A stretch of DNA of 64,000 nucleotides from Streptomyces sp. DH-12 (lineage in GTDB: Bacteria > Actinomycetota > Actinomycetes > Streptomycetales > Streptomycetaceae): the NCBI RefSeq assembly GCF_002899455.1, contig NZ_PPFB01000001.1, forward strand, positions 3,884,501-3,948,500, given 5' to 3'. Made by a program: the position numbers and the translations under genes. The notes under the pieces are model-generated. The model saw only the letters and a program-made list of their open reading frames with translations. It searched no databases and was not told the DNA's origin. Positions 27,771 to 36,381 of this stretch are shown one piece after another (position 1 is the first letter of the stretch; every line of letters starts with the position of its first letter).

Positions 27771-29762
27771 TCAGCCGGCCTTGATGCGGTTGGTCAGCTC
27801 GGTGACCTGGTTGTAGATGGAGCGCCGCTCGGCCATCAGATTGCGGATCTTCCGGTCGGCGTGCATCACCGTCGTGTGGTCCCGCCCGCCGAACAGCGCG
27901 CCGATCTTCGGCAGCGACAGGTCCGTCAGCTCACGGCAGAGGTACATGGCGATCTGCCGGGCGGTCACCAGCGCGCGCCCGCGTGAGGTGCCGCACAGGT
28001 CCTCGACGGTGAGGCCGAAGTAGTCGGCGGTCGCGCTCATGATGGCCGTCGAGGTGATCTCCGGCGCCGAGTCGTCGCCCCCGGGCATCAGGTCCTTGAG
28101 GACGATCTCCGTCAGCCCGAGGTCCACCGGCTGCCGGTTGAGCGACGCGAAGGCCGTCACCCGGATCAGCGCGCCCTCCAGCTCCCTGATGTTGCGGGAG
28201 ATCCGGGAGGCGATGAACTCCAGCACCTCCGGCGGGGCGTTGAGCTGCTCCTGCACCGCCTTCTTGCGCAGGATCGCGATGCGCGTCTCCAGTTCCGGCG
28301 GCTGGACGTCGGTGATCAGACCCCACTCGAAACGGTTCCGCAGCCGATCCTCCAGCGTCACCAGCTGCTTGGGCGGCCGGTCGCTGGACAGCACGATCTG
28401 TTTGTTGGCGTTGTGGAGCGTGTTGAACGTGTGGAAGAACTCCTCCTGCGTCGACTCCTTGTCCGCCAGGAACTGGATGTCGTCGACGAGCAGGATGTCC
28501 ATCTCGCGGTAGCGCTTGCGGAAGCTGTCGCCCTTGCCGTCGCGGATGGAGTTGATGAACTCGTTGGTGAACTCCTCCGAGCTCACGTACCGCACACGCG
28601 TGCCCGGGTAGAGGCTCCGCGCGTAGTGCCCGATCGCGTGCAGCAGATGCGTCTTGCCGAGGCCCGACTCGCCGTAGATGAACAAGGGGTTGTACGCCTT
28701 CGCCGGCGCCTCCGCGACGGCCACCGCGGCCGCGTGCGCGAAGCGGTTGGACGCGCCGATGACGAACGTGTCGAAGAGGTACTTCGGGTTCAGCCGCGCG
28801 GTCGGCTCACCGGGACCCGTCGCCGGGGCGGGCTGCGCCGCCAGAGGGCCGGGCGCGCCGGTCGTGGGCAGGTTCGGGCCGACCGGGCCGCCGCGGTGGA
28901 CGTGCCCCGAGCCGGGCGGCGGCTCGGGCAGGTCGCGGCGCCGGTCGTCCCGCTGGTCGTAGTCGCCGCGCGACGTGTCGTAGTCGGAGCGCTGGTCGTA
29001 GGACGGACGCTCCACAGGCTGGGGACGGTAGTCCTGGGAGGACGGACCGCCGTAGGTGTCCGAGCCGTACGCGTCCTGCGTGCCGTACGGATCCGGCGAG
29101 CCGTACGCGTCCTGCTGCGGGGAGCCGTAGGCGTCCTGGGACGACGGCGAGGCGTACGGGTCCCGGTCGGGGAAGCCGAGCCGCTGCTGCTGCCAGCCGT
29201 AGTCGTCCTGCGAGGGACGCGGCCAGGAGCCGGGCTCGGGGCGCTGGTACTCCGACGGGTAGGCGGGCCGCGCGGAGGGCAGACGGTCGTCCGGCCGGCC
29301 CTGCTGCTGGTCGCCGTGGCGACGGTCGTATCCGCCGTACCCCTCGTACGGCTCACGGTCCTGGTACGGCTCGCGCTCCTGCCGGTCGCGGTGGTCCGGG
29401 CGCTCCGGGTGGACGGAGGGCAGCTCCGGCTCCTCGTAGCGCGGCTGTGGACGAGGAGCGGGCGCGGGCGTGGCGGGCGGCTCGCCGGCGGTCTCGTCGA
29501 CCGTGATGGCGATGCGGATCGGGCGGCCGCACTCGCGGCTCAGGGACTCGCTGACCACCGGGGCCAGCCGGCCCTCGAGCACGCCCTTGGCGAACTCGTT
29601 CGGCACGGCGAGCAGGGCGGTGTCGGCGACCAGGGCCAGCGGCTGGCAGCGCCGGATCCAGTGCTCGTCCTTGCTCTCGACACCTTGTCCGCGGCCCTCG
29701 CCGAGCAGTTGCTCCAGTACGCGTGGCCACACTGCGGCAAGATCGGCAGGTACGTCAGCCAC
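27771..29762 (-). CDS. dnaA: Chromosomal replication initiator DnaA
   Basis: A 663-residue initiator. Domain I is residues ~1-90 (ADVPADLAAVWPRVLEQLL). Domain II is the very long linker of Streptomyces, here rich in Tyr/Gln/Asp/Gly with YGS and DAYG repeats (to about 315). Domain III is AAA+ with Walker A GESGLGKTHLL and Walker B LLVDDIQFL. Domain IV ends with the DnaA signature GGRDHTTVMHA, which binds DnaA boxes. GTG 29762 gives the conserved VADVPADL start; the open frame before it is not conserved. Confidence 0.98.
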   Translation of the reverse strand: MADVPADLAAVWPRVLEQLLGEGRGQGVESKDEHWIRRCQPLALVADTALLAVPNEFAKGVLEGRLAPVVSESLSRECGRPIRIAITVDETAGEPPATPAPAPRPQPRYEEPELPSVHPERPDHRDRQEREPYQDREPYEGYGGYDRRHGDQQQGRPDDRLPSARPAYPSEYQRPEPGSWPRPSQDDYGWQQQRLGFPDRDPYASPSSQDAYGSPQQDAYGSPDPYGTQDAYGSDTYGGPSSQDYRPQPVERPSYDQRSDYDTSRGDYDQRDDRRRDLPEPPPGSGHVHRGGPVGPNLPTTGAPGPLAAQPAPATGPGEPTARLNPKYLFDTFVIGASNRFAHAAAVAVAEAPAKAYNPLFIYGESGLGKTHLLHAIGHYARSLYPGTRVRYVSSEEFTNEFINSIRDGKGDSFRKRYREMDILLVDDIQFLADKESTQEEFFHTFNTLHNANKQIVLSSDRPPKQLVTLEDRLRNRFEWGLITDVQPPELETRIAILRKKAVQEQLNAPPEVLEFIASRISRNIRELEGALIRVTAFASLNRQPVDLGLTEIVLKDLMPGGDDSAPEITSTAIMSATADYFGLTVEDLCGTSRGRALVTARQIAMYLCRELTDLSLPKIGALFGGRDHTTVMHADRKIRNLMAERRSIYNQVTELTNRIKAG

Positions 29763-30137
29763 AGGGCACGCTCTCTCACAGGTCCCTCGATCGTGTGATG
29801 CGAAGGACGGGTCGGGATGTAAATCGGGTGGTGGGGGGTCAAGGGAACGAATCGGGGTCCCGTCACGGTAGTCAGCGCGACCGGTACGGTTCAAGTTGTT
29901 GTCCCCAGGCTGTGGACAAGTGTCTCCCGGCAGCCACCGGTTTGACCGAATGACACGGCCGCGCGTACCGTAACGAGGTCGAGTTGTCGATGGCTGCTGC
30001 CGCCTGCCTCCGATGGGCACAGATCGCGCAAGATGATCGGTCAGCGGTGCACTCGGGCGTAACGCGAGCTACTCGTGGGCGCACGGTGACAGCCAGGACG
30101 GCACCCCGCAAACACCGATTCTTTCTGGAGCCCCCGA
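29763..30137. promoter_or_regulatory. dnaA/rpmH divergent promoter region with two DnaA boxes
   Basis: This 375-bp gap has no gene. Minus strand: TTGAAC (29889-29894) and TACCGT (29865-29870) with an 18-bp spacer form a good dnaA promoter. Just upstream of its -35 lie TTGTCCCCA (29899-29907) and, reversed, TTGTCCACA (29911-29919), the arrangement used for DnaA autoregulation in Streptomyces. The rpmH promoter must lie in the right part; I could not place it. Confidence 0.7.
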
Positions 30138-30275
30138 GTGAGCAAGCGCACCTTCCAGCCGAACAACCGTCGTCGCGCCAAGACCCACGGCTTCCGGCTG
30201 CGTATGCGCACCCGTGCCGGCCGCGCGATTCTCGCGTCCCGCCGCAGCAAGGGTCGCGCCCGTCTGTCCGCCTGA
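30138..30275 (+). CDS. rpmH: 50S ribosomal protein L34
   Basis: A 45-residue basic protein of the large ribosomal subunit: SKRTFQPNNRRRAKTHGFRL then RMRTRAGRAILASRRSKGR. This is the full L34 consensus. The start is GTG 30138; the gene is too short for many gene finders but certain. It is divergent from dnaA, the near-universal bacterial arrangement, and is the first gene of the rpmH-rnpA-yidD-yidC run. Confidence 0.98.
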   Translation: MSKRTFQPNNRRRAKTHGFRLRMRTRAGRAILASRRSKGRARLSA

Positions 30276-30296
30276 TCCCGGTCAGGTCATGACGTC

Positions 30297-30668
30297 GTGC
30301 TGCCCACCGAGAACCGGCTGAGGCGGCGCGAGGACTTCGCGACCGCGGTACGACGAGGACGCCGGGCCGGGCGCCAGTGCCTCGTCGTCCACCTTCACAG
30401 CGGTGCAACGGACCCGCATGCGCCTGGGGAGAGCGCTCCCCCGACGCGTGCGGGTTTCGTCGTGAGCAAGGCCGTGGGCGGATCGGTGGTGCGCAACAAG
30501 GTGAAGCGGAGGCTTCGCCATCTGATGCGCGAACGAGTCGACCAGCTGCCCCCCGGTAGCCTGGTAGTGGTACGAGCGCTGCCCGCCGCGGGCGACGCCG
30601 ACCACGCACAGCTGGCCCGAGACCTGGACGCCGCTCTGCAGCGGCTGCTGGGAGGGGGCGCGCGATGA
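30297..30668 (+). CDS. rnpA: Ribonuclease P protein component
   Basis: A 123-residue basic protein that assists the RNase P RNA in tRNA 5' maturation. The RNR motif is clear (VGGSVVRNKVKRRLRHLMRE), as is the N-terminal LPTENRLRRREDF. The start is GTG 30297, 21 bp after rpmH. Its TGA overlaps the ATG of yidD as ATGA (30665-30668). Confidence 0.97.
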   Translation: MLPTENRLRRREDFATAVRRGRRAGRQCLVVHLHSGATDPHAPGESAPPTRAGFVVSKAVGGSVVRNKVKRRLRHLMRERVDQLPPGSLVVVRALPAAGDADHAQLARDLDAALQRLLGGGAR

Positions 30669-31039
30669 AGTACCCGCTGCTGGCCCTGATCAAGCTCTAC
30701 CAGTGGACGATCAGTCCACTGCTGGGCCCGGTGTGCAAGTACTACCCGTCGTGCTCCCACTACGGCTACACGGCCATCGACCGGCACGGTGCCGTCAAGG
30801 GAACAGCACTCACGGCCTGGCGCATCCTGCGGTGCAATCCGTGGTCGCTGGGCGGCGTGGACCATGTCCCGCCGCGCAGGCGTCCGCGGTGGCACGAAAT
30901 GCTGCGCAACGCCTGGCGTGCACGCAAGGGCGGGACCTCCGCCGCCGAACCGGCCACCGACGGGCAGGCTTCTCCCACACGTCCTACGAGTCCCTCGGGC
31001 CCGGCCGCAGAGACCTCGTCCCATGCCCAAGGAGCATGA
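30665..31039 (+). CDS. yidD: Membrane protein insertion efficiency factor YidD
   Basis: A 124-residue YidD-family protein that associates with the inner membrane and aids YidC-dependent insertion. The conserved core LIKLYQWTISPLLGPVCKYYPSCSHY and CNPWSLGGVDHVPP is present, including the three conserved Cys. The C-terminal ~45 residues are a low-complexity tail. It is translationally coupled to rnpA and lies 3 bp before yidC. Confidence 0.95.
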   Translation: MKYPLLALIKLYQWTISPLLGPVCKYYPSCSHYGYTAIDRHGAVKGTALTAWRILRCNPWSLGGVDHVPPRRRPRWHEMLRNAWRARKGGTSAAEPATDGQASPTRPTSPSGPAAETSSHAQGA

Positions 31040-31042
31040 TTA

Positions 31043-32305
31043 GTGGACACGATTGCCAGCCTCTTCAGCTTCATCACGACACCTGTCTCCTGGGTCATCG
31101 TCCAGTTCCACAGCGTGTACGGCTCCCTCTTCGGGCCTGACACAGGATGGGCCTGGGGCCTGTCCATCGTGTCCCTGGTGATTCTCATCCGCATCTGCCT
31201 GATCCCGCTCTTCGTGAAGCAGATCAAGGCGACGCGTGCCATGCAGACGCTCCAGCCGGAGATGAAGAAGATCCAGGAGCGCTACAAGAACGACAAGCAG
31301 CGCCAGTCCGAAGAGATGATGAAGCTCTACAAGGAGACGGGCACCAACCCGCTCTCCTCGTGTCTTCCCATCCTGGCGCAGTCGCCGTTCTTCTTCGCCC
31401 TCTACCACGTGCTCAACAGCATCGCGTCGAACGACACCATCGGCGTGATCAACGAGCGACTGCTGGAGAGCGCGCAGAAGGCCCACATCTTCGGTGCCCC
31501 GCTCGCCGCGAAGTTCACGGACAGCCCGGACAAGGTCGAGGCGCTGAACTCGTCGCTGACCGATGTGCGTGTCGTCACGGCGATCATGATCGTCCTGATG
31601 TCGCTGTCGCAGTTCTACACGCAGCGCCAGCTGATGACGAAGAACGTCGACACCACGGTGAAGACGCCGTTCATGCAGCAGCAGAAGATGCTGATGTACG
31701 TCTTCCCCGTCATCTTCGCCGTCTTCGGCATCAACTTCCCGGTCGGTGTCCTCGTCTACTGGCTGACCACCAACGTGTGGACCATGGGCCAGCAGATGTA
31801 CGTCATCCACAACAACCCGACCCCGGGTTCCAAGGCTCAGGCCGCCTACCTCGAGCGCCTCCACAAGAAGGTCACCACCCACGGCGGGACCCGGGGCCGC
31901 GGCCAGCGGGCCATCGTCAAGGCCATCGTCGCCAAGGGCCGGGACCGCAACGAGCACGAGCGCAAGTTCATCAACGGCCTGAACAAAGCCGGCCTCGCCG
32001 CCCAGGCCGACGGCACTGTGATCAAGAGCGAGAGCAGCGCCGCCGCCCAGGCCGAGGGCGGTACGACGACCACCGTCGCCCCCAAGCGGCAGCAGCCCAA
32101 GCGGCAGCCCAAGTCGAAGCGCCAGGCCGGCGTGGCCAAGCCGGCGGGTGAGCCCACCTCGCTGACCAAGGCCGACGATCCGCAGGACGCCACGCCCGCT
32201 GCCAAGAAGGGCAACGCCAAGCCCGCCGGCAACGGCACCCGCAGCAGGGCCCAGTCCGGACAGCGCAAGGGCCCGCAGCGGCCCAAGTCCCCGTCGAAGA
32301 AGTAA
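31043..32305 (+). CDS. yidC: Membrane protein insertase YidC
   Basis: A 420-residue Oxa1/YidC-type insertase that places proteins in the membrane with or without Sec. It has the gram-positive form with five membrane segments, a cytoplasmic helical hairpin (RAMQTLQPEMKKIQERYKND), the conserved hydrophilic-groove Arg in ILIRICLIPLFVKQ, and a C-terminal basic, Lys/Gln/Pro-rich tail of about 150 residues suited to ribosome contact. AGGAG precedes GTG 31043. No lipobox Cys is seen at the N-terminus. Confidence 0.96.
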   Translation: MDTIASLFSFITTPVSWVIVQFHSVYGSLFGPDTGWAWGLSIVSLVILIRICLIPLFVKQIKATRAMQTLQPEMKKIQERYKNDKQRQSEEMMKLYKETGTNPLSSCLPILAQSPFFFALYHVLNSIASNDTIGVINERLLESAQKAHIFGAPLAAKFTDSPDKVEALNSSLTDVRVVTAIMIVLMSLSQFYTQRQLMTKNVDTTVKTPFMQQQKMLMYVFPVIFAVFGINFPVGVLVYWLTTNVWTMGQQMYVIHNNPTPGSKAQAAYLERLHKKVTTHGGTRGRGQRAIVKAIVAKGRDRNEHERKFINGLNKAGLAAQADGTVIKSESSAAAQAEGGTTTTVAPKRQQPKRQPKSKRQAGVAKPAGEPTSLTKADDPQDATPAAKKGNAKPAGNGTRSRAQSGQRKGPQRPKSPSKK

Positions 32306-32320
32306 GAAGGAGTCCATCCC

Positions 32321-32833
32321 GTGACGGAAGGCACCACCGCGGCCGCTGCCGAGGGCACAGACACCCTGACCCGCCTGGAGCAGGAGGGTGAGATCGCGGC
32401 GGACTACCTGGAGGGTCTGCTCGACATCGCCGACCTCGACGGCGACATCGACATGGACGTCGAGGCCGACCGCGCCTCTGTCTCGATCATCAGCGACACG
32501 GACAGCCGCGATCTGCAGAAGCTGGTCGGCCGTGACGGCGAGGTGCTGGAGGCCCTTCAGGAGCTCACGCGCCTCGCGGTCCACCGGGAGACCGGTGACC
32601 GCAGCCGCCTGATGCTCGACATCGCCGGCTACCGCGCCCGCAAACGCACCGAGCTGGCCGATCTGGGCGCCAAGGCCGCGGCCGAGGCGAAGAGCAGCGG
32701 TCAGCCCGTGCGGCTCGACCCGATGACCCCGTTCGAGCGCAAGGTCGTGCACGACGCGGTCAAGGCGGCGGGCCTGCGCAGTGAGTCCGAGGGCGAGGAG
32801 CCGCAGCGCTTCGTCGTCGTGCTTCCCGCCTGA
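32321..32833 (+). CDS. jag: KH/R3H RNA-binding protein Jag (KhpB)
   Basis: A 170-residue cytoplasmic protein with a KH-like domain (VSIISDTDSRDLQKLVGRDGEVLEALQELT, about 55-95) and a C-terminal R3H domain (MTPFERKVVHDAV, RFVVVLPA). The family binds RNA and influences cell length in firmicutes. GTG 32321 follows AGAAGGAG, 15 bp after yidC. The N-terminus is short, lacking the Jag_N domain of firmicute homologues, as in mycobacteria. Confidence 0.94.
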   Translation: MTEGTTAAAAEGTDTLTRLEQEGEIAADYLEGLLDIADLDGDIDMDVEADRASVSIISDTDSRDLQKLVGRDGEVLEALQELTRLAVHRETGDRSRLMLDIAGYRARKRTELADLGAKAAAEAKSSGQPVRLDPMTPFERKVVHDAVKAAGLRSESEGEEPQRFVVVLPA

Positions 32834-32952
32834 TCGGCTCACCGTTCCACCGGCCCCGTCTGTTGCGCAGGCGGGGCCGCTCTTTGTCAGCCTGATAGTT
32901 CTGGTTCTGGTGCCGGCGTCCGCGTCGGCACGGTACGGAAGGACGGTCCCCC

Positions 32953-33672
32953 GTGACGGAGGCAGCGGAGCTTCCCCCCGCGCCCGAGCAGGCCCGCGAG
33001 GTGTTCGGTGAACGCTTCGCGGACGCAGTCCGGTATGCCGAGCTGCTCGCCGAGGCGGGCGTCCAGCGCGGTCTGATCGGCCCGCGTGAGGTGCCCCGCC
33101 TGTGGGAGCGGCATCTGCTGAACTGCGCGGTGCTCTCGGAGGTCGTACCCGAGGGTGTCACCGTGTGTGACGTCGGCTCGGGGGCCGGCCTGCCGGGCAT
33201 CCCGCTCGCTCTGGTCCGGGAGGACCTGAAAATCACCCTGCTGGAGCCGCTGCTCCGCCGCACCAACTTCCTGACCGAGGTCGTGGAGCTGCTCGGCCTG
33301 GAGCATGTGACCGTTGTGCGCGGACGCGCCGAGGAGGTCATGGGCAAGCTGCCTCCGGTGCACGTGGTGACCGCACGTGCCGTGGCGCCGCTCGACCGCC
33401 TGGCCACCTGGGGCATCCCCCTGCTGCGGCCGTACGGGGAGATGCTTGCGCTCAAGGGCGACACCGCGGAGGAGGAGCTGAAGAGCGCTGCCACCGCACT
33501 GACCAAGCTCGGGGCCGTGACGACGTCGATCGTGCACGTGGGTGAGGGCGTGGTGGACCCCATGTCCACAGTGGTACGGGTCGAGGTCGGAGAGAGCCCC
33601 GGCGGTGTGCGCTTCGCCGCCAAGCGCGCCAAGGCCGCCCGCACCGGACGGGCCCGGCGCCGACGCGGATAG
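32953..33672 (+). CDS. rsmG: 16S rRNA (guanine527-N7) methyltransferase
   Basis: A 239-residue SAM-dependent methyltransferase (GidB) that modifies G527 of 16S rRNA; loss gives low-level streptomycin resistance. The SAM motif is VCDVGSGAGLPGIPLAL, and the conserved RAVAPLDRL and LLEPLLRRTNFL are present. GTG 32953 follows GGAAGG. The Arg/Ala-rich end is typical of Streptomyces. Confidence 0.96.
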   Translation: MTEAAELPPAPEQAREVFGERFADAVRYAELLAEAGVQRGLIGPREVPRLWERHLLNCAVLSEVVPEGVTVCDVGSGAGLPGIPLALVREDLKITLLEPLLRRTNFLTEVVELLGLEHVTVVRGRAEEVMGKLPPVHVVTARAVAPLDRLATWGIPLLRPYGEMLALKGDTAEEELKSAATALTKLGAVTTSIVHVGEGVVDPMSTVVRVEVGESPGGVRFAAKRAKAARTGRARRRRG

Positions 33673-33831
33673 CCGTATGTCCCTCGCTGTGGAGCGCGAG
33701 GGTTCCGGTGCGGCAATGTCACGCATCGGGACGACGCGCCCGGCCGTCGAGGCCGGGCGTACTCCACACAAGCTGCCCAACCCGCGCATGCCGGAGTGTC
33801 GCGGCAGTGCCGCCTCCGCTGCTGTGCATCG

Positions 33832-33847
33832 TGTTTCACGTGAAACG
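33832..33847. other. parS: parS site (15/16) upstream of parA
   Basis: TGTTTCACGTGAAACG, one mismatch from consensus at the last base, in the rsmG-parA gap about 190 bp before parA. Confidence 0.9.
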
Positions 33848-33974
33848 TCGCTCACTGCTGCACGGCATCATCAGTCGGGGCCGCGCTGCGGCCGAACCTC
33901 GTGAACGGAAGCCTCTCGGCTCCCTCGACGAGAGCTCAGCTCCCCACGAGTCGTCCCCTCCACGAGGTACGGAG

Positions 33975-34001
33975 TTGTCCACAGAGGTGGATTTCTCCAC
34001 A
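33975..34001. promoter_or_regulatory. Two DnaA boxes upstream of parA
   Basis: In the 365-bp rsmG-parA gap, which has no gene, TTGTCCACA (33975-33983, perfect) and TTCTCCACA (33993-34001, one mismatch) lie 37-63 bp before the parA start. They are in the same orientation, 18 bp apart start to start. The gap must also hold the parAB promoters. Confidence 0.65.
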
Positions 34002-34037
34002 GAACGTCAGACCTCACTGGTTCGCGACCCCGAAGGC

Positions 34038-35114
34038 ATGGGAGGCTCTGTTCATTGCGAGCCTGAAGTCGAGGAGAGTGAATCCTTGCGGTCCGACGCC
34101 AACATCGCGGGACCGATGACCGATCCGGTCCCCGGTCCCCGTACCGAATCGACGGGGGCGGATGTTTCACGTGAAACACCGCCTCCGATGGACGACACTC
34201 CCATCGGTCGCGCTGCCCAACTGGCGGTGGAGGCTCTGGGTCGTGCCGGAGAAGGGCTGCCGCGGCCCGAGCAGACCCGCGTCATCGTGGTCGCCAACCA
34301 GAAGGGCGGTGTCGGAAAGACGACGACCACCGTCAATCTGGCTGCTTCGCTCGCTCTGCACGGCGCCCGTGTCCTGGTGATCGACCTCGACCCGCAGGGC
34401 AACGCATCCACCGCTCTGGGGATCGACCACCATGCCAAGGTGCCCTCCATCTACGACGTGCTGGTGGAGAGCAAGCCACTGGCAGAGGTCGTCCAGCCCG
34501 TCCCCGATGTCGAGGGCCTCTTCTGCGCCCCCGCCACCATCGATCTTGCCGGTGCGGAAATCGAGCTGGTGTCGCTCGTGGCACGGGAGAGCCGACTGCA
34601 GCGGGCCATTCAGGCCTACGAGCAGCCGCTGGACTACATCCTCATCGACTGCCCGCCGTCGCTCGGCCTCCTCACGGTCAACGCCCTGGTGGCAGGCCAG
34701 GAGGTGCTGATCCCGATCCAGTGCGAGTACTACGCGCTGGAAGGACTCGGGCAGCTGCTGCGCAACGTCGACCTGGTCCGAGGGCACCTCAACCCCGCTC
34801 TGCACGTCTCGACCATCCTGCTCACCATGTACGACGGCCGGACGCGGCTCGCCTCCCAGGTCGCGGAGGAAGTGCGCACCCACTTCGGCGACGAGGTCCT
34901 GCGCACCAGCATCCCCCGTTCCGTCCGTATCTCCGAGGCCCCGAGCTACGGGCAGACGGTGCTGACTTACGATCCTGGATCGAGCGGTGCTCTCTCGTAC
35001 TTCGAGGCGGCACGCGAGATCGCGCTGAGAGGCGTCGGAGTCCGGTACGACGCGTCGCAGGCGCACATCGGCGCACAGCAGACTGATCCGAACATGGTGG
35101 AGGGCGTGCAGTGA
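34038..35114 (+). CDS. parA: Chromosome-partitioning ATPase ParA
   Basis: A 358-residue Walker ATPase that forms dynamic filaments or gradients in aerial hyphae and positions ParB-origin complexes before sporulation. The deviant Walker A KGGVGKTTT is at about 89-97; DLDPQGNAST and IDCPPSLGLLT follow. The first ~80 residues are a non-conserved extension. I chose ATG 34038, with GAAGG just before; TTG 34083 and ATG 34116 downstream are alternatives. A perfect parS lies inside the extension and encodes VSRET (43-47). Confidence 0.94.
   Translation: MGGSVHCEPEVEESESLRSDANIAGPMTDPVPGPRTESTGADVSRETPPPMDDTPIGRAAQLAVEALGRAGEGLPRPEQTRVIVVANQKGGVGKTTTTVNLAASLALHGARVLVIDLDPQGNASTALGIDHHAKVPSIYDVLVESKPLAEVVQPVPDVEGLFCAPATIDLAGAEIELVSLVARESRLQRAIQAYEQPLDYILIDCPPSLGLLTVNALVAGQEVLIPIQCEYYALEGLGQLLRNVDLVRGHLNPALHVSTILLTMYDGRTRLASQVAEEVRTHFGDEVLRTSIPRSVRISEAPSYGQTVLTYDPGSSGALSYFEAAREIALRGVGVRYDASQAHIGAQQTDPNMVEGVQ
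34163..34178. other. parS: Perfect parS inside parA
   Basis: TGTTTCACGTGAAACA within the parA coding sequence; it is read as VSRET in the disordered N-terminal extension. Confidence 0.95.
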
Positions 35115-36211
35115 GTGAGCGACGGAGGGGGCTGGGTCGTGGGCTCGCAGCACTGATCCCCGCTGCCCCGACAGAGAAGACGGTGTCCCCGGCCGCGGTG
35201 GGCGGGACGGCCTCCCCGTCGCCCGCAGCGATTCCGGTACTGCCGAACGAGCGCGGAGTGGCGGCCGCGAAGGTGACCACGCTGGCTTCTGTTTCACGTG
35301 AAACGGAGGAGGCCGCAGCCGCGAGTTCTTCGGTGCCGGCCCCGCCGATGGGGGCGCACTTCGCTGAAATCCCCCTCGACGCCATTACGCCGAACCCGCG
35401 GCAGCCTCGTGACGTCTTCGACGAGGACGCTCTGGCCGAACTGATCACCTCCATCAAGGAGGTCGGTCTGCTTCAGCCCGTCGTCGTGCGGCAGGCGGGC
35501 AGCGGCCGCTACGAGCTGATCATGGGCGAGCGCCGGTGGCGTGCCTGTCGTGAGGCCGGACTCGACGCCATCCCGGCCATCGTGCGGGCCACGGAGGACG
35601 AGAAGCTCCTCCTGGACGCGCTGCTGGAGAACCTGCACCGTGCCCAGCTGAACCCGCTGGAAGAGGCTGCCGCCTACGACCAGCTGCTCAAGGACTTCAA
35701 CTGCACGCACGACCAGCTGGCCGACCGCATCGGCCGGTCCCGCCCGCAGGTGTCCAACACCCTGCGTCTGCTGAAGCTGTCCCCGACCGTTCAGCGCCGG
35801 GTGGCCGCCGGAGTGCTCTCCGCCGGGCACGCCCGCGCGCTGCTGTCCGTCGAGGACTCCGAGGAACAGGACCGTCTGGCTCACCGCATCGTGGCCGAGG
35901 GCCTCTCGGTACGGGCCGTCGAGGAGATCGTGACCCTGATGGGCTCGCGGCCTCAGAAGGCTCAGCGGTCCAAGGGCCCCCGTGCGGGCGCCCGGGTGTC
36001 GCCAGCCCTGTCCGAACTGGCGACGCGCCTCTCGGATCGCTTCGAGACGCGGGTAAAGGTCGACCTCGGTCAGAAGAAGGGCAAGATCACCGTCGAGTTC
36101 GCCTCGATGGAGGACCTGGAGCGCATCCTCGGCACCCTCGCCCCCGGAGAGGGCCCGGTGCTCCAGAAGAGCCTCGTGGACGAGAGCGACGCCGAGGAGA
36201 CCGATTCCTGA
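35111..36211 (+). CDS. parB: Chromosome-partitioning protein ParB
   Basis: A 366-residue CTP-dependent DNA clamp that loads at parS and spreads to organise the origin region. It has an N-terminal ParA-interacting motif (RRGLGRGLAALIP), the CTPase motif GERR (139-142), ENLHRAQLNPLEEA, the HTH that reads parS (about 198-222) and a C-terminal dimerisation domain (KITVEFASMEDLERIL). GTG 35111 overlaps the parA stop as GTGA. A parS with one mismatch lies inside the gene and encodes VSRET (61-65) in a disordered linker. Confidence 0.97.
   Translation: MSERRRGLGRGLAALIPAAPTEKTVSPAAVGGTASPSPAAIPVLPNERGVAAAKVTTLASVSRETEEAAAASSSVPAPPMGAHFAEIPLDAITPNPRQPRDVFDEDALAELITSIKEVGLLQPVVVRQAGSGRYELIMGERRWRACREAGLDAIPAIVRATEDEKLLLDALLENLHRAQLNPLEEAAAYDQLLKDFNCTHDQLADRIGRSRPQVSNTLRLLKLSPTVQRRVAAGVLSAGHARALLSVEDSEEQDRLAHRIVAEGLSVRAVEEIVTLMGSRPQKAQRSKGPRAGARVSPALSELATRLSDRFETRVKVDLGQKKGKITVEFASMEDLERILGTLAPGEGPVLQKSLVDESDAEETDS
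35290..35305. other. parS: parS (15/16) inside parB
   Basis: TGTTTCACGTGAAACG within parB, coding for VSRET at residues 61-65. Confidence 0.9.
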
Positions 36212-36242
36212 GGAGTCGCTCCGCCCGGCCTGAAGCCGGCCA

Positions 36243-36282
36243 GGGCGGGCCGTGTCCGGTACGCACCGGACACGGCCCGCCC
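36243..36282 (+). terminator. parAB terminator
   Basis: A perfect 18-bp inverted repeat (GGGCGGGCCGTGTCCGGT and its complement) around ACGC, followed by TTT, 31 bp after the parB stop. Confidence 0.9.
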
Positions 36283-36319
36283 TTTGCCTTGTGCCGGTAT
36301 CGAGGGAATCGCTTCATGG

Positions 36320-36336
36320 ATACGATGCGTTCGTAT
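36320..36336. promoter_or_regulatory. Inverted repeat upstream of GNAT gene, possible operator
   Basis: ATACGA-TGCGT-TCGTAT is a perfect 6-bp inverted repeat in an AT-richer patch, about 190 bp before the GNAT start. It could be an operator or overlap a -10 element; no regulator is suggested. Confidence 0.35.
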
Positions 36337-36381
36337 ATGGCGCATCCACCCGGCAACACCTCTGAGAGCTAGGCAGGGGCC

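Noticed and set aside
29984..30292. A 102-codon plus-strand frame over the rpmH region
   Set aside because: It overlaps rpmH in another frame, has no ribosome site and is a shadow of rpmH plus its leader.
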